This document shows, in pieces, positions 51,107-59,390 of a stretch of DNA of 64,000 nt; position 1 is the stretch's first letter, and every line of letters starts with the position of its first letter. Source of the stretch: Cedecea sp000277545 (GTDB taxonomy: Bacteria > Pseudomonadota > Gammaproteobacteria > Enterobacterales > Enterobacteriaceae); assembly GCA_050847315.1 (NCBI GenBank), contig CP193791.1. The stretch is one strand, 5' to 3'. The notes beneath the pieces were generated by a model. That model did not search any database, was not told where the DNA came from, and saw only the letters and a program-made list of their open reading frames with translations. The position numbers and the translations under genes were made by a program.

Positions 51107-51765
51107 TCCGCTAGCTCCAGCCGATAGCCAATCCCGCGCACGCTCGCAATCGGCAGGCCCGGCAGTTTTTGCCGTAACTGTAAAACATGCGTATCCACCG
51201 TTCTGGTTGACGGAAAGCTTTGATAGCCCCAAACCTGATTGAGCAATTCATCCCGGGTAAACACGCGTCCCGCCATCTGCATCAGCATCGCCAGCAGCGC
51301 AAACTCGGTTGCCGTCAGCGCGGCCTCTTTACCCTGCCAGGTAGCAATTTGCCGCGCCGGAAGTAAGCTGAGTTCACCGCAGACCAGCAACCCGTCGCCT
51401 AAAGGGCGAAGCTGAGCCCGGATGCGAGCCAGCAGTTCAACGTGGGCAAACGGCTTGCTCAGATAGTCACGCGCGCCCGCCTCCAGCCCCGCCACCCGCT
51501 CTTCAATGCTCACTTTTGCCGTCAGCACGATCACCGGCAGGGCTTTTTTTGCCAGCCACTGAGGCAAAAGCCGAAGACTGTCGCCTTCGGGAAGCTGGCG
51601 GTCGAGAATCGCCAAATCCGTCTGATACCAATGGTCGAGAACATGTTCACTGCTGCGCAGCCAGCGGCAGCTGAACCCCTCCTGCTGCAAAAATGTCGCC
51701 AGCCCTTCGCCCAGCGCGATATCATCCTCAATTAACAATAAAGTAAGCGCTTTAGTCGGGATCAT
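51103..51765 (-). CDS. OmpR/PhoB-type response regulator (VxrB-like)
   Basis: A 220-residue regulator. The receiver domain has the acidic pair in 'LIEDDIAL', phosphoacceptor Asp55 in 'LAILDRQLPEGDS' and the conserved Lys in 'YLSKPFAH'. The C-terminal winged helix ('LTATEFALLAMLMQMAGRVFTRDELLNQVWGYQSFPSTRTVDTHVLQLRQKL') binds DNA. It overlaps the kinase gene by 14 bases and the downstream gene by 4, so all three are one operon. Confidence 0.88.
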   Translation of the reverse strand: MIPTKALTLLLIEDDIALGEGLATFLQQEGFSCRWLRSSEHVLDHWYQTDLAILDRQLPEGDSLRLLPQWLAKKALPVIVLTAKVSIEERVAGLEAGARDYLSKPFAHVELLARIRAQLRPLGDGLLVCGELSLLPARQIATWQGKEAALTATEFALLAMLMQMAGRVFTRDELLNQVWGYQSFPSTRTVDTHVLQLRQKLPGLPIASVRGIGYRLELAE

Positions 51766-53170
51766 ACGGCAACTCCAGGGTAAACGTGGTTGGCGCGGGG
51801 CTGAACGTCAACTTTCCGTTGAGGCGACGAGCAACCCGCTGAACAATGGTCAATCCAAGACCCAGACTGCTGCTTGACCAGCGTAAACGGCGGCTGTTCA
51901 GCAGCGGGTTTTGAGTGATGTTTCCGCTATCGCTAACCTGAAAAATAAGGTGCGTTCTACTTTTATGCACCGTCAGGTGCACGGGAGGCTTTCCGTGACG
52001 GAACGCATTATCCAGTAAATTCGTCAGACACAGGCTGCCCCAGTAGAGCGACACGCCCACGATCATGTTTTCTTCCAGGCAGTACGTCAGCCCGTCCCGA
52101 TCCGCACAAAGATGATCGAGCCAGTCGCTGAGCCGGACCTGAGTGGGCGTTTCCAGCGCCTCCCGCTGATGCTCCGCTATCAGGTAGTGTTTGCTGGTAT
52201 CGGCCATCTGCCGCATCCGTTGCAGCGTGTCGGCCAGAGCCACAAAATTAAGCTGGGCACCTTCCGGCAACTGGTCGAAGTCACGGCGAAAATGTTCGAC
52301 CACGTTGCTCAGTTGGGCAATGGGCGTACGCAGCTCATGGGTCAGCATTTGCGTAATAAAGCGCTGACGCTCACGCAGTTGCCTCCGCTGCCAGGCCATC
52401 CATATCAACCCCGACGCGGTAAACAGCGCCAGCAGGCCAAAAAGCCAGCGCCAGACATCGCGATAACCTTCCCGAGCATTGACGCACAGCGCCCCTGCCC
52501 ACATATCGCAGCGCCCCCCGGCATTAACCAGTTCGATATCGGACTGTCGGGCTAGAGGCTGCCAGACCGTTGCCTCATAACGCTGCCATTGCTGCTGGCT
52601 GAATCGCCAGAGTTGGCCGTTTTGCAGCAGCCAGCGCTGGCCCCCAAGCAATGCCTCAAGATTGTCATCGGACAGTCTGCCAATGCCCGCCAGGTCGTCA
52701 GGTCTTTCCCGCACATGCAGCGAGTTTCTTAGCACCGCTGCCGCGCCCGGATGACGCAAGATGTACTGCCAGGCACTGCTTCCCCCAAGCGGATAGAGCG
52801 GATTCGCGGCGAACCAGGATGCAGGCGGAATGTCCGGCTGGCATAAGGCGGCAAGAAATGATTTCACCGAGGGTGATAGCTCGTCCCCGCTGGCACAGCG
52901 CTTGTCCAGGTGGTAAAACGCCGTGAGGTCCGGCAGCGACCAGGCCTGAAACTGAGGATACATGGATTCGGGCTTGAGCAACGTAGCATCAAGCTGCTGA
53001 AGGGTTTGCAGCGAGACTTGCGCCGCCGGAGTTGCCTGGCTTAACGCCGCGCTAAAGCGGGCCAGATCCTCGTCAAGTTCCGCCGCACGAGTCGAACCAG
53101 CATGCAGCCAAAGGGCAGCACACAGCCAGAGTATCGCGTAACGAAACAACGGGACAAATCTCCGGGTCAC
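51752..53170 (-). CDS. Sensor histidine kinase with VxrA-like (DUF3404-type) sensor
   Basis: A 472-residue kinase starting with GTG. A signal-anchor helix (about 8-28) is followed by a 210-residue periplasmic sensor with 'ANPLYPLGGSSAWQYIL' (123-137), then a membrane helix (about 242-260). The H-box has His278 in 'MLTHELRTPIAQ'; N-box 'LTNLLDNAFRHG' and G-box 'SLGLGLTIVQR' are intact. The sensor resembles VxrA of Vibrio, which controls cell-wall homeostasis and type VI secretion there. The assignment rests on remembered family features. Confidence 0.8.
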   Translation of the reverse strand: MTRRFVPLFRYAILWLCAALWLHAGSTRAAELDEDLARFSAALSQATPAAQVSLQTLQQLDATLLKPESMYPQFQAWSLPDLTAFYHLDKRCASGDELSPSVKSFLAALCQPDIPPASWFAANPLYPLGGSSAWQYILRHPGAAAVLRNSLHVRERPDDLAGIGRLSDDNLEALLGGQRWLLQNGQLWRFSQQQWQRYEATVWQPLARQSDIELVNAGGRCDMWAGALCVNAREGYRDVWRWLFGLLALFTASGLIWMAWQRRQLRERQRFITQMLTHELRTPIAQLSNVVEHFRRDFDQLPEGAQLNFVALADTLQRMRQMADTSKHYLIAEHQREALETPTQVRLSDWLDHLCADRDGLTYCLEENMIVGVSLYWGSLCLTNLLDNAFRHGKPPVHLTVHKSRTHLIFQVSDSGNITQNPLLNSRRLRWSSSSLGLGLTIVQRVARRLNGKLTFSPAPTTFTLELPYDPD

Positions 53171-53223
53171 GAGAAAGGCCTTAATTTATCAGGGGGTGGA
53201 AAGCTGCCTGGCTGGCAGCATGT

Positions 53224-54177
53224 TTATCTCGCCGATTGCGCCGCAAGAAAGGCTTCAATTTGCGAGCGGGTGGAGGTGCCTTCCATCGGACCACGCTGCG
53301 AAATTGCCAGCGAGCCGCTGGCATTGGCCCAGGTCAACGCTTCCTGTGGCTGAACGCCGGACAAAAACAGGCTGACAAACGTGGCACCAAAGCAGTCACC
53401 TGCCCCGGTAGGGTCAACCACCGACACGTTAAAGCCGGGTATATGCCAGGTCTGCCGATCGCTGAAGTAGCTCGCCCCTCGCGGCCCTCGTTTGATCACC
53501 ACGTGTTTCACTCCGCGCTTGAGCAGATTGTCCACCAGCCGTTGCTCATCCTCCCCCTGATGCCGCCCGAAGTAATCTAACTCCCCGTCGCTCGGCAGGA
53601 AAATATCGGTGTAATCAAGGATATATTCAAACGCCTGTGACATTTCCGGGATGTTAAGCATCTCTTTCCGGATGTTAGGATCGAAGGAGACGGTGCCGCC
53701 GCGTGACTTCACGTTTTCAATCGCCTTTCGCATGGCATCGATAATGCGAAACGAAAACAGCGACGAGCCCATAATATGAAAATGATTGCACTGGTTAAGC
53801 AAGGTGTCGTCGATATGGTCGGCAGTAAGCGAGCCGCAGGCGCTGTTCGGCAGATTAAAAATAAAATCACGCTGCGACTGGGTGCGGTAACTGACAAAGG
53901 CGCTGCCAGTTGTGGCTTTTGGCAGGACGGTAATGCCGTTCACGTCGACCCCATCTTTTTCCAGCCGGGCAATATTCATCTCCCCAAAGGCATCGCTGCC
54001 GACGCAGCTGAACAGCACCGAACCGAATCCTAATTTAGCCACCTGATCGGCAAAAATGGCTGGCGCACCGCTGGGATAAGGCCCCCAGAATTCGCCCGGC
54101 TGCGAAAAGCCCTGACTTTCTTTCTTGGCCAAAAACTCCACCAACAGCTCGCCGATGGTACATATCGTCACGTTCAT
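53224..54177 (-). CDS. PfkB-family sugar kinase
   Basis: A 317-residue ribokinase-family enzyme: N-terminal 'CTIGELLVEFL' and 'PSGAPAIFADQVAKLGFGSVLFSCVGSDAFGE', and C-terminal 'VDPTGAGDCFGATFVSLFLSG' with the catalytic Asp. It phosphorylates a sugar or sugar phosphate with ATP. Its AAGGAG overlaps the end of the DeoR regulator gene on the same strand, 10 bases upstream, so the two form a unit divergent from the PTS operon. It is probably a ketose kinase of that pathway. Confidence 0.82.
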   Translation of the reverse strand: MNVTICTIGELLVEFLAKKESQGFSQPGEFWGPYPSGAPAIFADQVAKLGFGSVLFSCVGSDAFGEMNIARLEKDGVDVNGITVLPKATTGSAFVSYRTQSQRDFIFNLPNSACGSLTADHIDDTLLNQCNHFHIMGSSLFSFRIIDAMRKAIENVKSRGGTVSFDPNIRKEMLNIPEMSQAFEYILDYTDIFLPSDGELDYFGRHQGEDEQRLVDNLLKRGVKHVVIKRGPRGASYFSDRQTWHIPGFNVSVVDPTGAGDCFGATFVSLFLSGVQPQEALTWANASGSLAISQRGPMEGTSTRSQIEAFLAAQSAR

Positions 54178-54187
54178 CACCGCTCCT

Positions 54188-55018
54188 TCATTTTGCTTTT
54201 TGCAGCGCTGGGTTGAGCCACGTCAGGCACTCATTGTTGGTGTAGCTATTGCTCAGCCCCACAGCGAGAAAGCGGGAATGGTATTCCGCTGCCACAACCT
54301 GGGGCGTAATGAGGCCGCTTGCCTGCGCGAGCTGGCCAACGGCATAGTGTTTTTCGCCGTAAACGGGCCGGTTGGCGACGATGGCAATCAGGTGTTTGCT
54401 CTGCCCAACGGCCTCACCCAACAGACGTGCGCTTGGTGCATCTCTGACGCTCAGCGTGCCATCTTCTGCAATATGGTCGACGGCAATCAACGTGCGGCTC
54501 GGGCGGTAATGGCGAAGCGCATTTAATGCCACCTCACCCTCGACCCTGTTTCCATCTCCGCTCAATACGCCGCCAAGCAGGATCTTTTCACCGGGAAGAA
54601 ACTCTTGCGCAAAACAGACGTGCGCCAGGTCATTCATCAACAGTCGCAGATCGTCATAGCCCGTAAGGAAAGGAATCACTTTACGTAAAATAGAGCCAGG
54701 GCCTAAAAATACGGTTTCATCCTCGCTGATTAAGGCCGCAGCCTGGCGCGCCATTTCGGCTTCCAGCTCTTTATGCACAACGGCGGCAGGTTCCCGGGGC
54801 TGAGCCACCGGTGCCCCCTGCTGGGCGGTATAAATTGCGCCACCAAACGAGCGCTTCAGGTAGCCTTGTTGCTCCAGATAATTGAGATCGTTTCGAATGG
54901 TGACGCCAGACACAGCAAGCATCTCCGCCAAATCATCTACTTTAATTTCGCCGTTTTTACGGACGATCTCTGCAATATCCAGGCGTCTTTTCAGCAGGCT
55001 GGTTGACGGTTTTGCCAC
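54188..55018 (-). CDS. DeoR-family regulator of the ketose PTS locus
   Basis: A 276-residue DeoR-type repressor. The N-terminal helix-turn-helix is 'LKRRLDIAEIVRKNGEIKVDDLAEMLAVSGVTIRNDLNYLEQQGYLKRSFGGA'; the sensor domain has 'FLGPGSILRKVIPFL' and 'LIAVDHIAEDGTLSVRDA'. Such repressors usually respond to a sugar phosphate made by the pathway they control. It faces the aldolase-kinase-PTS operon across a 316-base region carrying four copies of a TTTCATTTTTAAA-like motif. Confidence 0.85.
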   Translation of the reverse strand: MAKPSTSLLKRRLDIAEIVRKNGEIKVDDLAEMLAVSGVTIRNDLNYLEQQGYLKRSFGGAIYTAQQGAPVAQPREPAAVVHKELEAEMARQAAALISEDETVFLGPGSILRKVIPFLTGYDDLRLLMNDLAHVCFAQEFLPGEKILLGGVLSGDGNRVEGEVALNALRHYRPSRTLIAVDHIAEDGTLSVRDAPSARLLGEAVGQSKHLIAIVANRPVYGEKHYAVGQLAQASGLITPQVVAAEYHSRFLAVGLSNSYTNNECLTWLNPALQKAK

Positions 55019-55046
55019 AGTAGAGTGCCTTTTAAGTCATTCGAGT

Positions 55047-55319
55047 AATAACTTTCATTTTTAAATTTATCTTTTCTCTTGTCAAACTCCCGTCTATCAC
55101 CCAACAAATAAAAACAAACAAATAGCATTTATTTCAATGCATTAACAGAAAACACCTCTCAACAATATGTTTAAAAATGAATATTATCAATACCGAATAA
55201 CTTTCATTTAGTAAATAAAATCGCCGTTGTGTGGCTTCGATCACAGCGACACAGGCATAGGATCGCTAAATTACTTTCAAAACGTAAGTTATCACTCAAA
55301 TAACGATTTCATTTTTAAA
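55047..55319. promoter_or_regulatory. Divergent control region with four repeated motifs
   Basis: TTTCATTTTTAAA occurs exactly at 55053-55065 and 55307-55319, inverted (12 of 13) at 55170-55181, and partially at 55202-55210. The longer AATAACTTTCATTT is identical at 55047-55060 and 55196-55209. The first and last copies abut the two divergent starts. These are candidate DeoR operators allowing looping. The region is otherwise A/T-rich without genes. Confidence 0.6.
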
Positions 55320-55334
55320 CAAAAAGGAGCAAAT

Positions 55335-56189
55335 ATGTATATTATTTCCAGCAAAAACATGTTGTTAAAAGCTCAGCGTCTGGGGTACGCCGTACCGGCA
55401 TTTAACATTCACAATCTGGAAACGATGCAGGTGGTGGTGGAAACGGCTGCTGAAATGCGTTCCCCGCTGATCCTTGCCGGGACGCCGGGCACTTATAGCT
55501 ACGCCGGGACCGGCAACGTTGTCGCCATCGCCAGCGATCTGGCCAGACTTTGGGATCAGCCACTCGCGCTGCACCTTGATCACCACGAAGACCTCGTGGA
55601 CATCACCCGTAAAGTGCAGGCCGGGATCCGCTCAGTAATGATTGACGGGTCGCATCATGCTTTTGAAGAGAATGTTGCGCTGGTGAAAAACGTTGTAGAG
55701 CTGAGTCACCGCTACGATGCCAGCGTAGAAGCGGAGCTTGGGCGGCTGGGCGGCGTAGAGGACGATCTGGTCGTTGACGCCAAAGATGCGCTGTATACCA
55801 ACCCGGAGCAGGCTCGTGAGTTTGTCTCCCGTACCGGAATTGATTCCCTGGCAGTAGCTATCGGGACGGCTCACGGGCTTTATGCCGCCGAACCAAAGCT
55901 CGATTTCGATCGTCTGGCGGCGATCCGTGAATGCGTGGATGTTCCCCTGGTATTACACGGTGCTTCTGGTCTGCCAGAGGGCGATATTCGCCGGGCTATT
56001 TCGCTCGGTGTCTGTAAGGTCAACGTCGCTACCGAACTGAAAATCGCGTTTTCAGACGCGCTAAAGCAGTACTTCATCGAGCAGCCTGGGGCTAACGATC
56101 CCCGGCATTACATGCAGCCTGCCAAACAGGCGATGAAAGAAGTCGTCCGTAAAGTCATTCATGTCTGTGGTTGTGAAGGACAGCGCTAA
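55335..56189 (+). CDS. Class II ketose-1,6-bisphosphate aldolase (GatY/KbaY/TagY type)
   Basis: A 284-residue zinc aldolase, exactly the GatY/KbaY length. 'VPAFNIHNLETMQVVVE', the zinc region 'LHLDHHEDLV', 'SVMIDGSHHAFEENV', 'AEAELGRLGGVEDD'-like segment, 'AVAIGTAHG' and 'LHGASG' are all present. It splits tagatose-1,6-bisphosphate (or fructose analogue) into dihydroxyacetone phosphate and glyceraldehyde 3-phosphate. AAGGAG precedes the ATG at 55335. It is first in the operon. Confidence 0.9.
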   Translation: MYIISSKNMLLKAQRLGYAVPAFNIHNLETMQVVVETAAEMRSPLILAGTPGTYSYAGTGNVVAIASDLARLWDQPLALHLDHHEDLVDITRKVQAGIRSVMIDGSHHAFEENVALVKNVVELSHRYDASVEAELGRLGGVEDDLVVDAKDALYTNPEQAREFVSRTGIDSLAVAIGTAHGLYAAEPKLDFDRLAAIRECVDVPLVLHGASGLPEGDIRRAISLGVCKVNVATELKIAFSDALKQYFIEQPGANDPRHYMQPAKQAMKEVVRKVIHVCGCEGQR

Positions 56190-56213
56190 CCCACGGACGC
56201 AAGGAGCAATGTC

Positions 56214-57128
56214 GTGATCCATACCCTGACTTTAAACACCGCGATTGATATGAATATTTTTTGCGGCTCTCTGCAGCCTTCTAGCGTGAACCGCACCCAG
56301 CGCACGGAATATTGTCCTAACGGCAAAGGCGTTAACGTTTCTTTGGTCCTGAAGCACTTTCAGCAGCCGACCCACGTCATGGGCATATTCGGCGGATTTA
56401 CCGGGCGCTATATTGTGGAGGAACTTAAAAAACAAAAAATTAACGTTACCCCATCCTGGGTGCAGGCCCCTACGCGAATTAATGTGTTTATAAATGACGG
56501 CAACAATGAATATAAGTTGGTCAATGCCGGGGCGCATATTGATGATGAATGTAAACAACAGATTATTCGGCATCTGGACTGCATCCGCCCGGGCGATTAT
56601 TTAGTGATTAGCGGCAGTTTGCCGCCGGGTATTGAAAGCCAGTTTTATGTGGAGGTTATGTCACTCTGCAAACAGCGCGGGGGAAAAGTCATTCTGGACA
56701 TCAGCCACCCTGCGCTGCGGCAGTTACTTGAGCTTAATCCCCTGCTGATCAAACCCAATGACGATGAATTAAAAGAAATATTCAATCTTCAGGTGGAAAG
56801 CATCCAACAGGTGCGCGAGGCGATGCAGACATTACATCAGTTGGGCGCACGTAATGTGTTATTAACCCTCGGCGCAAAAGGGCTCTATTTTTCCGACGGT
56901 TGTCAGCTGTGGTTCGCCTCCGCGCCCGAAATAGAGCTGGTCAGTTCAGCCTGTGCTGGGGACGCCGCGCTAGCGGCATTTCTCAGCCATTGGCTGAATG
57001 GTGAAGACATTCCCGAGGCACTAGCCCTCGCCAGCGCCACGGGTGCGGACGTCGCCGCGTCTGCCGGCCTCGGGAAACTCAATCGTCTGGAAGCATTATT
57101 ACAACAGGTTCAAATCGTCCAATTATAA
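56214..57128 (+). CDS. Ketose-1-phosphate kinase, PfkB/LacC/FruK type
   Basis: A 304-residue kinase with a GTG start behind AAGGAG. 'MIHTLTLNTAIDMNIF', 'NPNGKGVNVSLVLKHF'-like segment (CPNGKGVNV) and C-terminal 'SACAGDAALAAFL' are the 1-phosphofructokinase pattern, though 'SACAGD' replaces the common 'GAGD'. It should phosphorylate the PTS product (ketose 1-phosphate) to the 1,6-bisphosphate used by the aldolase 24 bases upstream. It is in the same operon as the PTS genes. Confidence 0.87.
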   Translation: MIHTLTLNTAIDMNIFCGSLQPSSVNRTQRTEYCPNGKGVNVSLVLKHFQQPTHVMGIFGGFTGRYIVEELKKQKINVTPSWVQAPTRINVFINDGNNEYKLVNAGAHIDDECKQQIIRHLDCIRPGDYLVISGSLPPGIESQFYVEVMSLCKQRGGKVILDISHPALRQLLELNPLLIKPNDDELKEIFNLQVESIQQVREAMQTLHQLGARNVLLTLGAKGLYFSDGCQLWFASAPEIELVSSACAGDAALAAFLSHWLNGEDIPEALALASATGADVAASAGLGKLNRLEALLQQVQIVQL

Positions 57129-57138
57129 AGGTCTGATT

Positions 57139-58563
57139 ATGAAAAAAATCATTGCCGTTACCGGCTGCCCTACGGGTATTGCCCACACGTTTATGGCTGA
57201 AGAAGCCTTGAAGACCGCAGCAAAAAAATTAAATGTCGAAATAAAAATAGAAACTAATGGCGCATCCGGCGTTGAAAATGAAATAACGCCGGAAGACTTA
57301 AAAAATATTTACGGCATCATCATTGCCGCAGATAAAGATGTCAACGCCGAACGCTTTAATGGCTTACCCGTGATTGAAGTGCCGGTTAAAGAAGCGATTC
57401 ACCACCCGGCAGATCTTATTAATAAAGTCATCAGCGGGCAACTCTCCCGCCGCCAGGGAATATCTTCTGCTTCGGTAACAGCGGAAAAACATGAACAAGA
57501 ATCGTTCGGCAGGCAGATTTATAAACACCTGATGAGCGGCGTCTCCAACATGCTGCCTTTCGTGGTGGCAGGCGGTATTCTGATTGCCATCTCCTTCCTG
57601 TGGGGCATTTACTCCGCCGATCCCAATTCACCTCAGTACAGCGCCATTGCCGCAACCTTAATGCAGGTCGGCCAGCAGGCATTTTCCATTATGGTGCCCG
57701 TTTTTACGGCCTATATTGCCTGGTCGATTTCCGGCCGCGCCGGGATGGTTGCCGGGTTCGTTGGCGGCCTGCTGGCTAACGCCACGGGGGCGGGCTTTCT
57801 CGGCGGGATCATTGCCGGGTTCGCCGCAGGTTACTTCATGCTGCTTGTCCGACGCCTGCTCGACGGGCTGCCGCGTCAGTATGAAGGCTTAAAATCGATC
57901 TTCATTATGCCGCTGATTGGCGTGCTGGTGATTGGCGTACTGATGGTGCTGCTCGGCAAGCCCGTCGCGGCCATCAACAACGGCATGATGGACTGGCTGA
58001 GTTCGCTGCAACAAGCCAACCCGATCTTGCTGGGTATTGTTGTCGGGGCGATGTGTTCCTTCGATTTTGGCGGCCCGGTCAACAAAGCAGCGTACGTCAC
58101 GGGAACATTGCTGCTCGGCCAGGGGAACTTCTTCTTTATGGCCGGCGTGTCCGCCGCCTGTATTACGCCTCCGCTGGTCATCGCTCTGGCAACCACTTTC
58201 TTCCCCAAAGGTTTTAGCGAAGAGGAGCGCGCGGCCGGGATGGTGAACTATATTCTCGGCTGCACGCATATCACCGAAGGTGCTATCCCCTTTGCAGCGA
58301 AAGATCCGCTGCGCGTGATCCCGATGATGATGATCGCCTCTTCCATCTCGGCCGTACTCAGCTACAGCATGCATATAGAAGTCCCGGCACCGCACGGCGG
58401 GTTCCTGATCCTGCCGCTGGTCAGTAAACCGTTAATGTGGGTGCTCTGCATCCTGGCCGGCTCCGCCTGCGGTGCGGTGATGCTAGGTACGTGGCGACTC
58501 TGGAATAACCGCAAACAGACTACAGCCGGGCTGCAGACAGGAGGTCAGAATGCAACTTTGTGA
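57139..58563 (+). CDS. Fructose-family PTS EIIBC permease
   Basis: A 474-residue permease. The N-terminal EIIB domain has active Cys10 in 'VTGCPTGIAHTFMAEEAL'. After a linker at about residues 98-130, the EIIC domain has many membrane helices, e.g. 'MLPFVVAGGILIAISFLWGIY' and 'FDFGGPVNKAAY', and the substrate region 'GCTHITEGAIPFAAKDPLRVIP'. It phosphorylates an incoming ketose at C1. A single B domain distinguishes it from E. coli FruA, and the operon context fits D-tagatose. Confidence 0.9.
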   Translation: MKKIIAVTGCPTGIAHTFMAEEALKTAAKKLNVEIKIETNGASGVENEITPEDLKNIYGIIIAADKDVNAERFNGLPVIEVPVKEAIHHPADLINKVISGQLSRRQGISSASVTAEKHEQESFGRQIYKHLMSGVSNMLPFVVAGGILIAISFLWGIYSADPNSPQYSAIAATLMQVGQQAFSIMVPVFTAYIAWSISGRAGMVAGFVGGLLANATGAGFLGGIIAGFAAGYFMLLVRRLLDGLPRQYEGLKSIFIMPLIGVLVIGVLMVLLGKPVAAINNGMMDWLSSLQQANPILLGIVVGAMCSFDFGGPVNKAAYVTGTLLLGQGNFFFMAGVSAACITPPLVIALATTFFPKGFSEEERAAGMVNYILGCTHITEGAIPFAAKDPLRVIPMMMIASSISAVLSYSMHIEVPAPHGGFLILPLVSKPLMWVLCILAGSACGAVMLGTWRLWNNRKQTTAGLQTGGQNATL

Positions 58564-59266
58564 ACAGGATATTTTCATCAGCCATGAGCAGGTCGATAAA
58601 GTCACTGCGCTCGAGCAAGTCAGCGACAGGCTGGTATCAGCGGGCAATACCACGCCGGAATATCTGCAAGGCATGTTGGCCAGAGAAGCGCAGATTTCCA
58701 CTTACCTGGGCCACGGCATTGCCATTCCCCACGGCACACCGGATACCCGTCATGCGGTGCTGAGCACTGGCGTAAAAGTGATTGTATTCCCGCAGGGCGT
58801 GGACTGGGGAGAAGATAATGTGGCGTATATGGTGGCCGGGATTGCTGCAAGGTCGAACGAACATCTCGATATTTTGCGTCAGCTCACCCGGGCGTTGAGC
58901 GATGAAGGCGTGCCGCACGCGCTGGCGAAGGCCACAACGCCGGCTGAGGTTTTAGCGATTCTGACAGGTAATAACGCCGAAAGTGAGCCACAAACATCCC
59001 ACACGGAAGGAGAACAGGCCACGTTTGTGATCCGTAATCCTCACGGGCTACATGCCAGACCGAGCGCCGTGCTGGTGAAACTGATTAAGCAGTTTCAGAG
59101 CAGTGTCACCGTTGAGAATATGGACAGTCCGGCCGCGCCCGTCGATGGCAAGAACCTGATGAAGATGGTTTCGTTGGGGGTAAAAACGGGCCACCGTATA
59201 CGGTTCACGGCGAATGGCACCGATGCCCGCACGGCGCTTGCAGCCATTGGGCAAAGTATTGATTAG
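58550..59266 (+). CDS. EIIA-HPr fusion phosphotransfer protein
   Basis: A 238-residue cytosolic protein joining a mannitol/fructose-type EIIA (about 1-142; active His in 'LGHGIAIPHGTPDTRH') to an HPr domain (about 155-238; active His in 'RNPHGLHARPSAVLV' and the conserved Ser region 'NLMKMVSLGVKTG'). E. coli FruB has the same ends but an extra central domain (376 residues); here the parts are joined directly. It overlaps the EIIBC gene by 14 bases and should feed phosphate to it. Confidence 0.9.
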   Translation: MQLCEQDIFISHEQVDKVTALEQVSDRLVSAGNTTPEYLQGMLAREAQISTYLGHGIAIPHGTPDTRHAVLSTGVKVIVFPQGVDWGEDNVAYMVAGIAARSNEHLDILRQLTRALSDEGVPHALAKATTPAEVLAILTGNNAESEPQTSHTEGEQATFVIRNPHGLHARPSAVLVKLIKQFQSSVTVENMDSPAAPVDGKNLMKMVSLGVKTGHRIRFTANGTDARTALAAIGQSID

Positions 59267-59278
59267 GGGCTGGGAGAG

Positions 59279-59338
59279 ATGCCTGTCGCCCCGCCAGAAC
59301 AACCGAAGCGCGGCTGGTTATCCCGCTTGTTTGGTTAA
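59279..59338 (+). CDS. Possible 19-residue peptide after the PTS genes
   Basis: A tiny frame MPVAPPEQPKRGWLSRLFG begins 13 bases after the EIIA-HPr stop, behind GGGAGAG. The C-terminal 'RGWLSRLFG' is amphipathic and could touch a membrane. I know no family. It may be a real micropeptide of the operon or the shed tail of a neighbouring protein. Confidence 0.35.
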   Translation: MPVAPPEQPKRGWLSRLFG

Positions 59339-59347
59339 CTTCATTTG

Positions 59348-59370
59348 CCGGATGTCATTGTGGCATCCGG
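59348..59370 (+). terminator. Hairpin at the end of the PTS operon
   Basis: Stem CCGGATG / CATCCGG followed by TATTTG lies between the convergent PTS operon and ynfC. Confidence 0.55.
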
Positions 59371-59390
59371 TATTTGTAACACCGATACGA

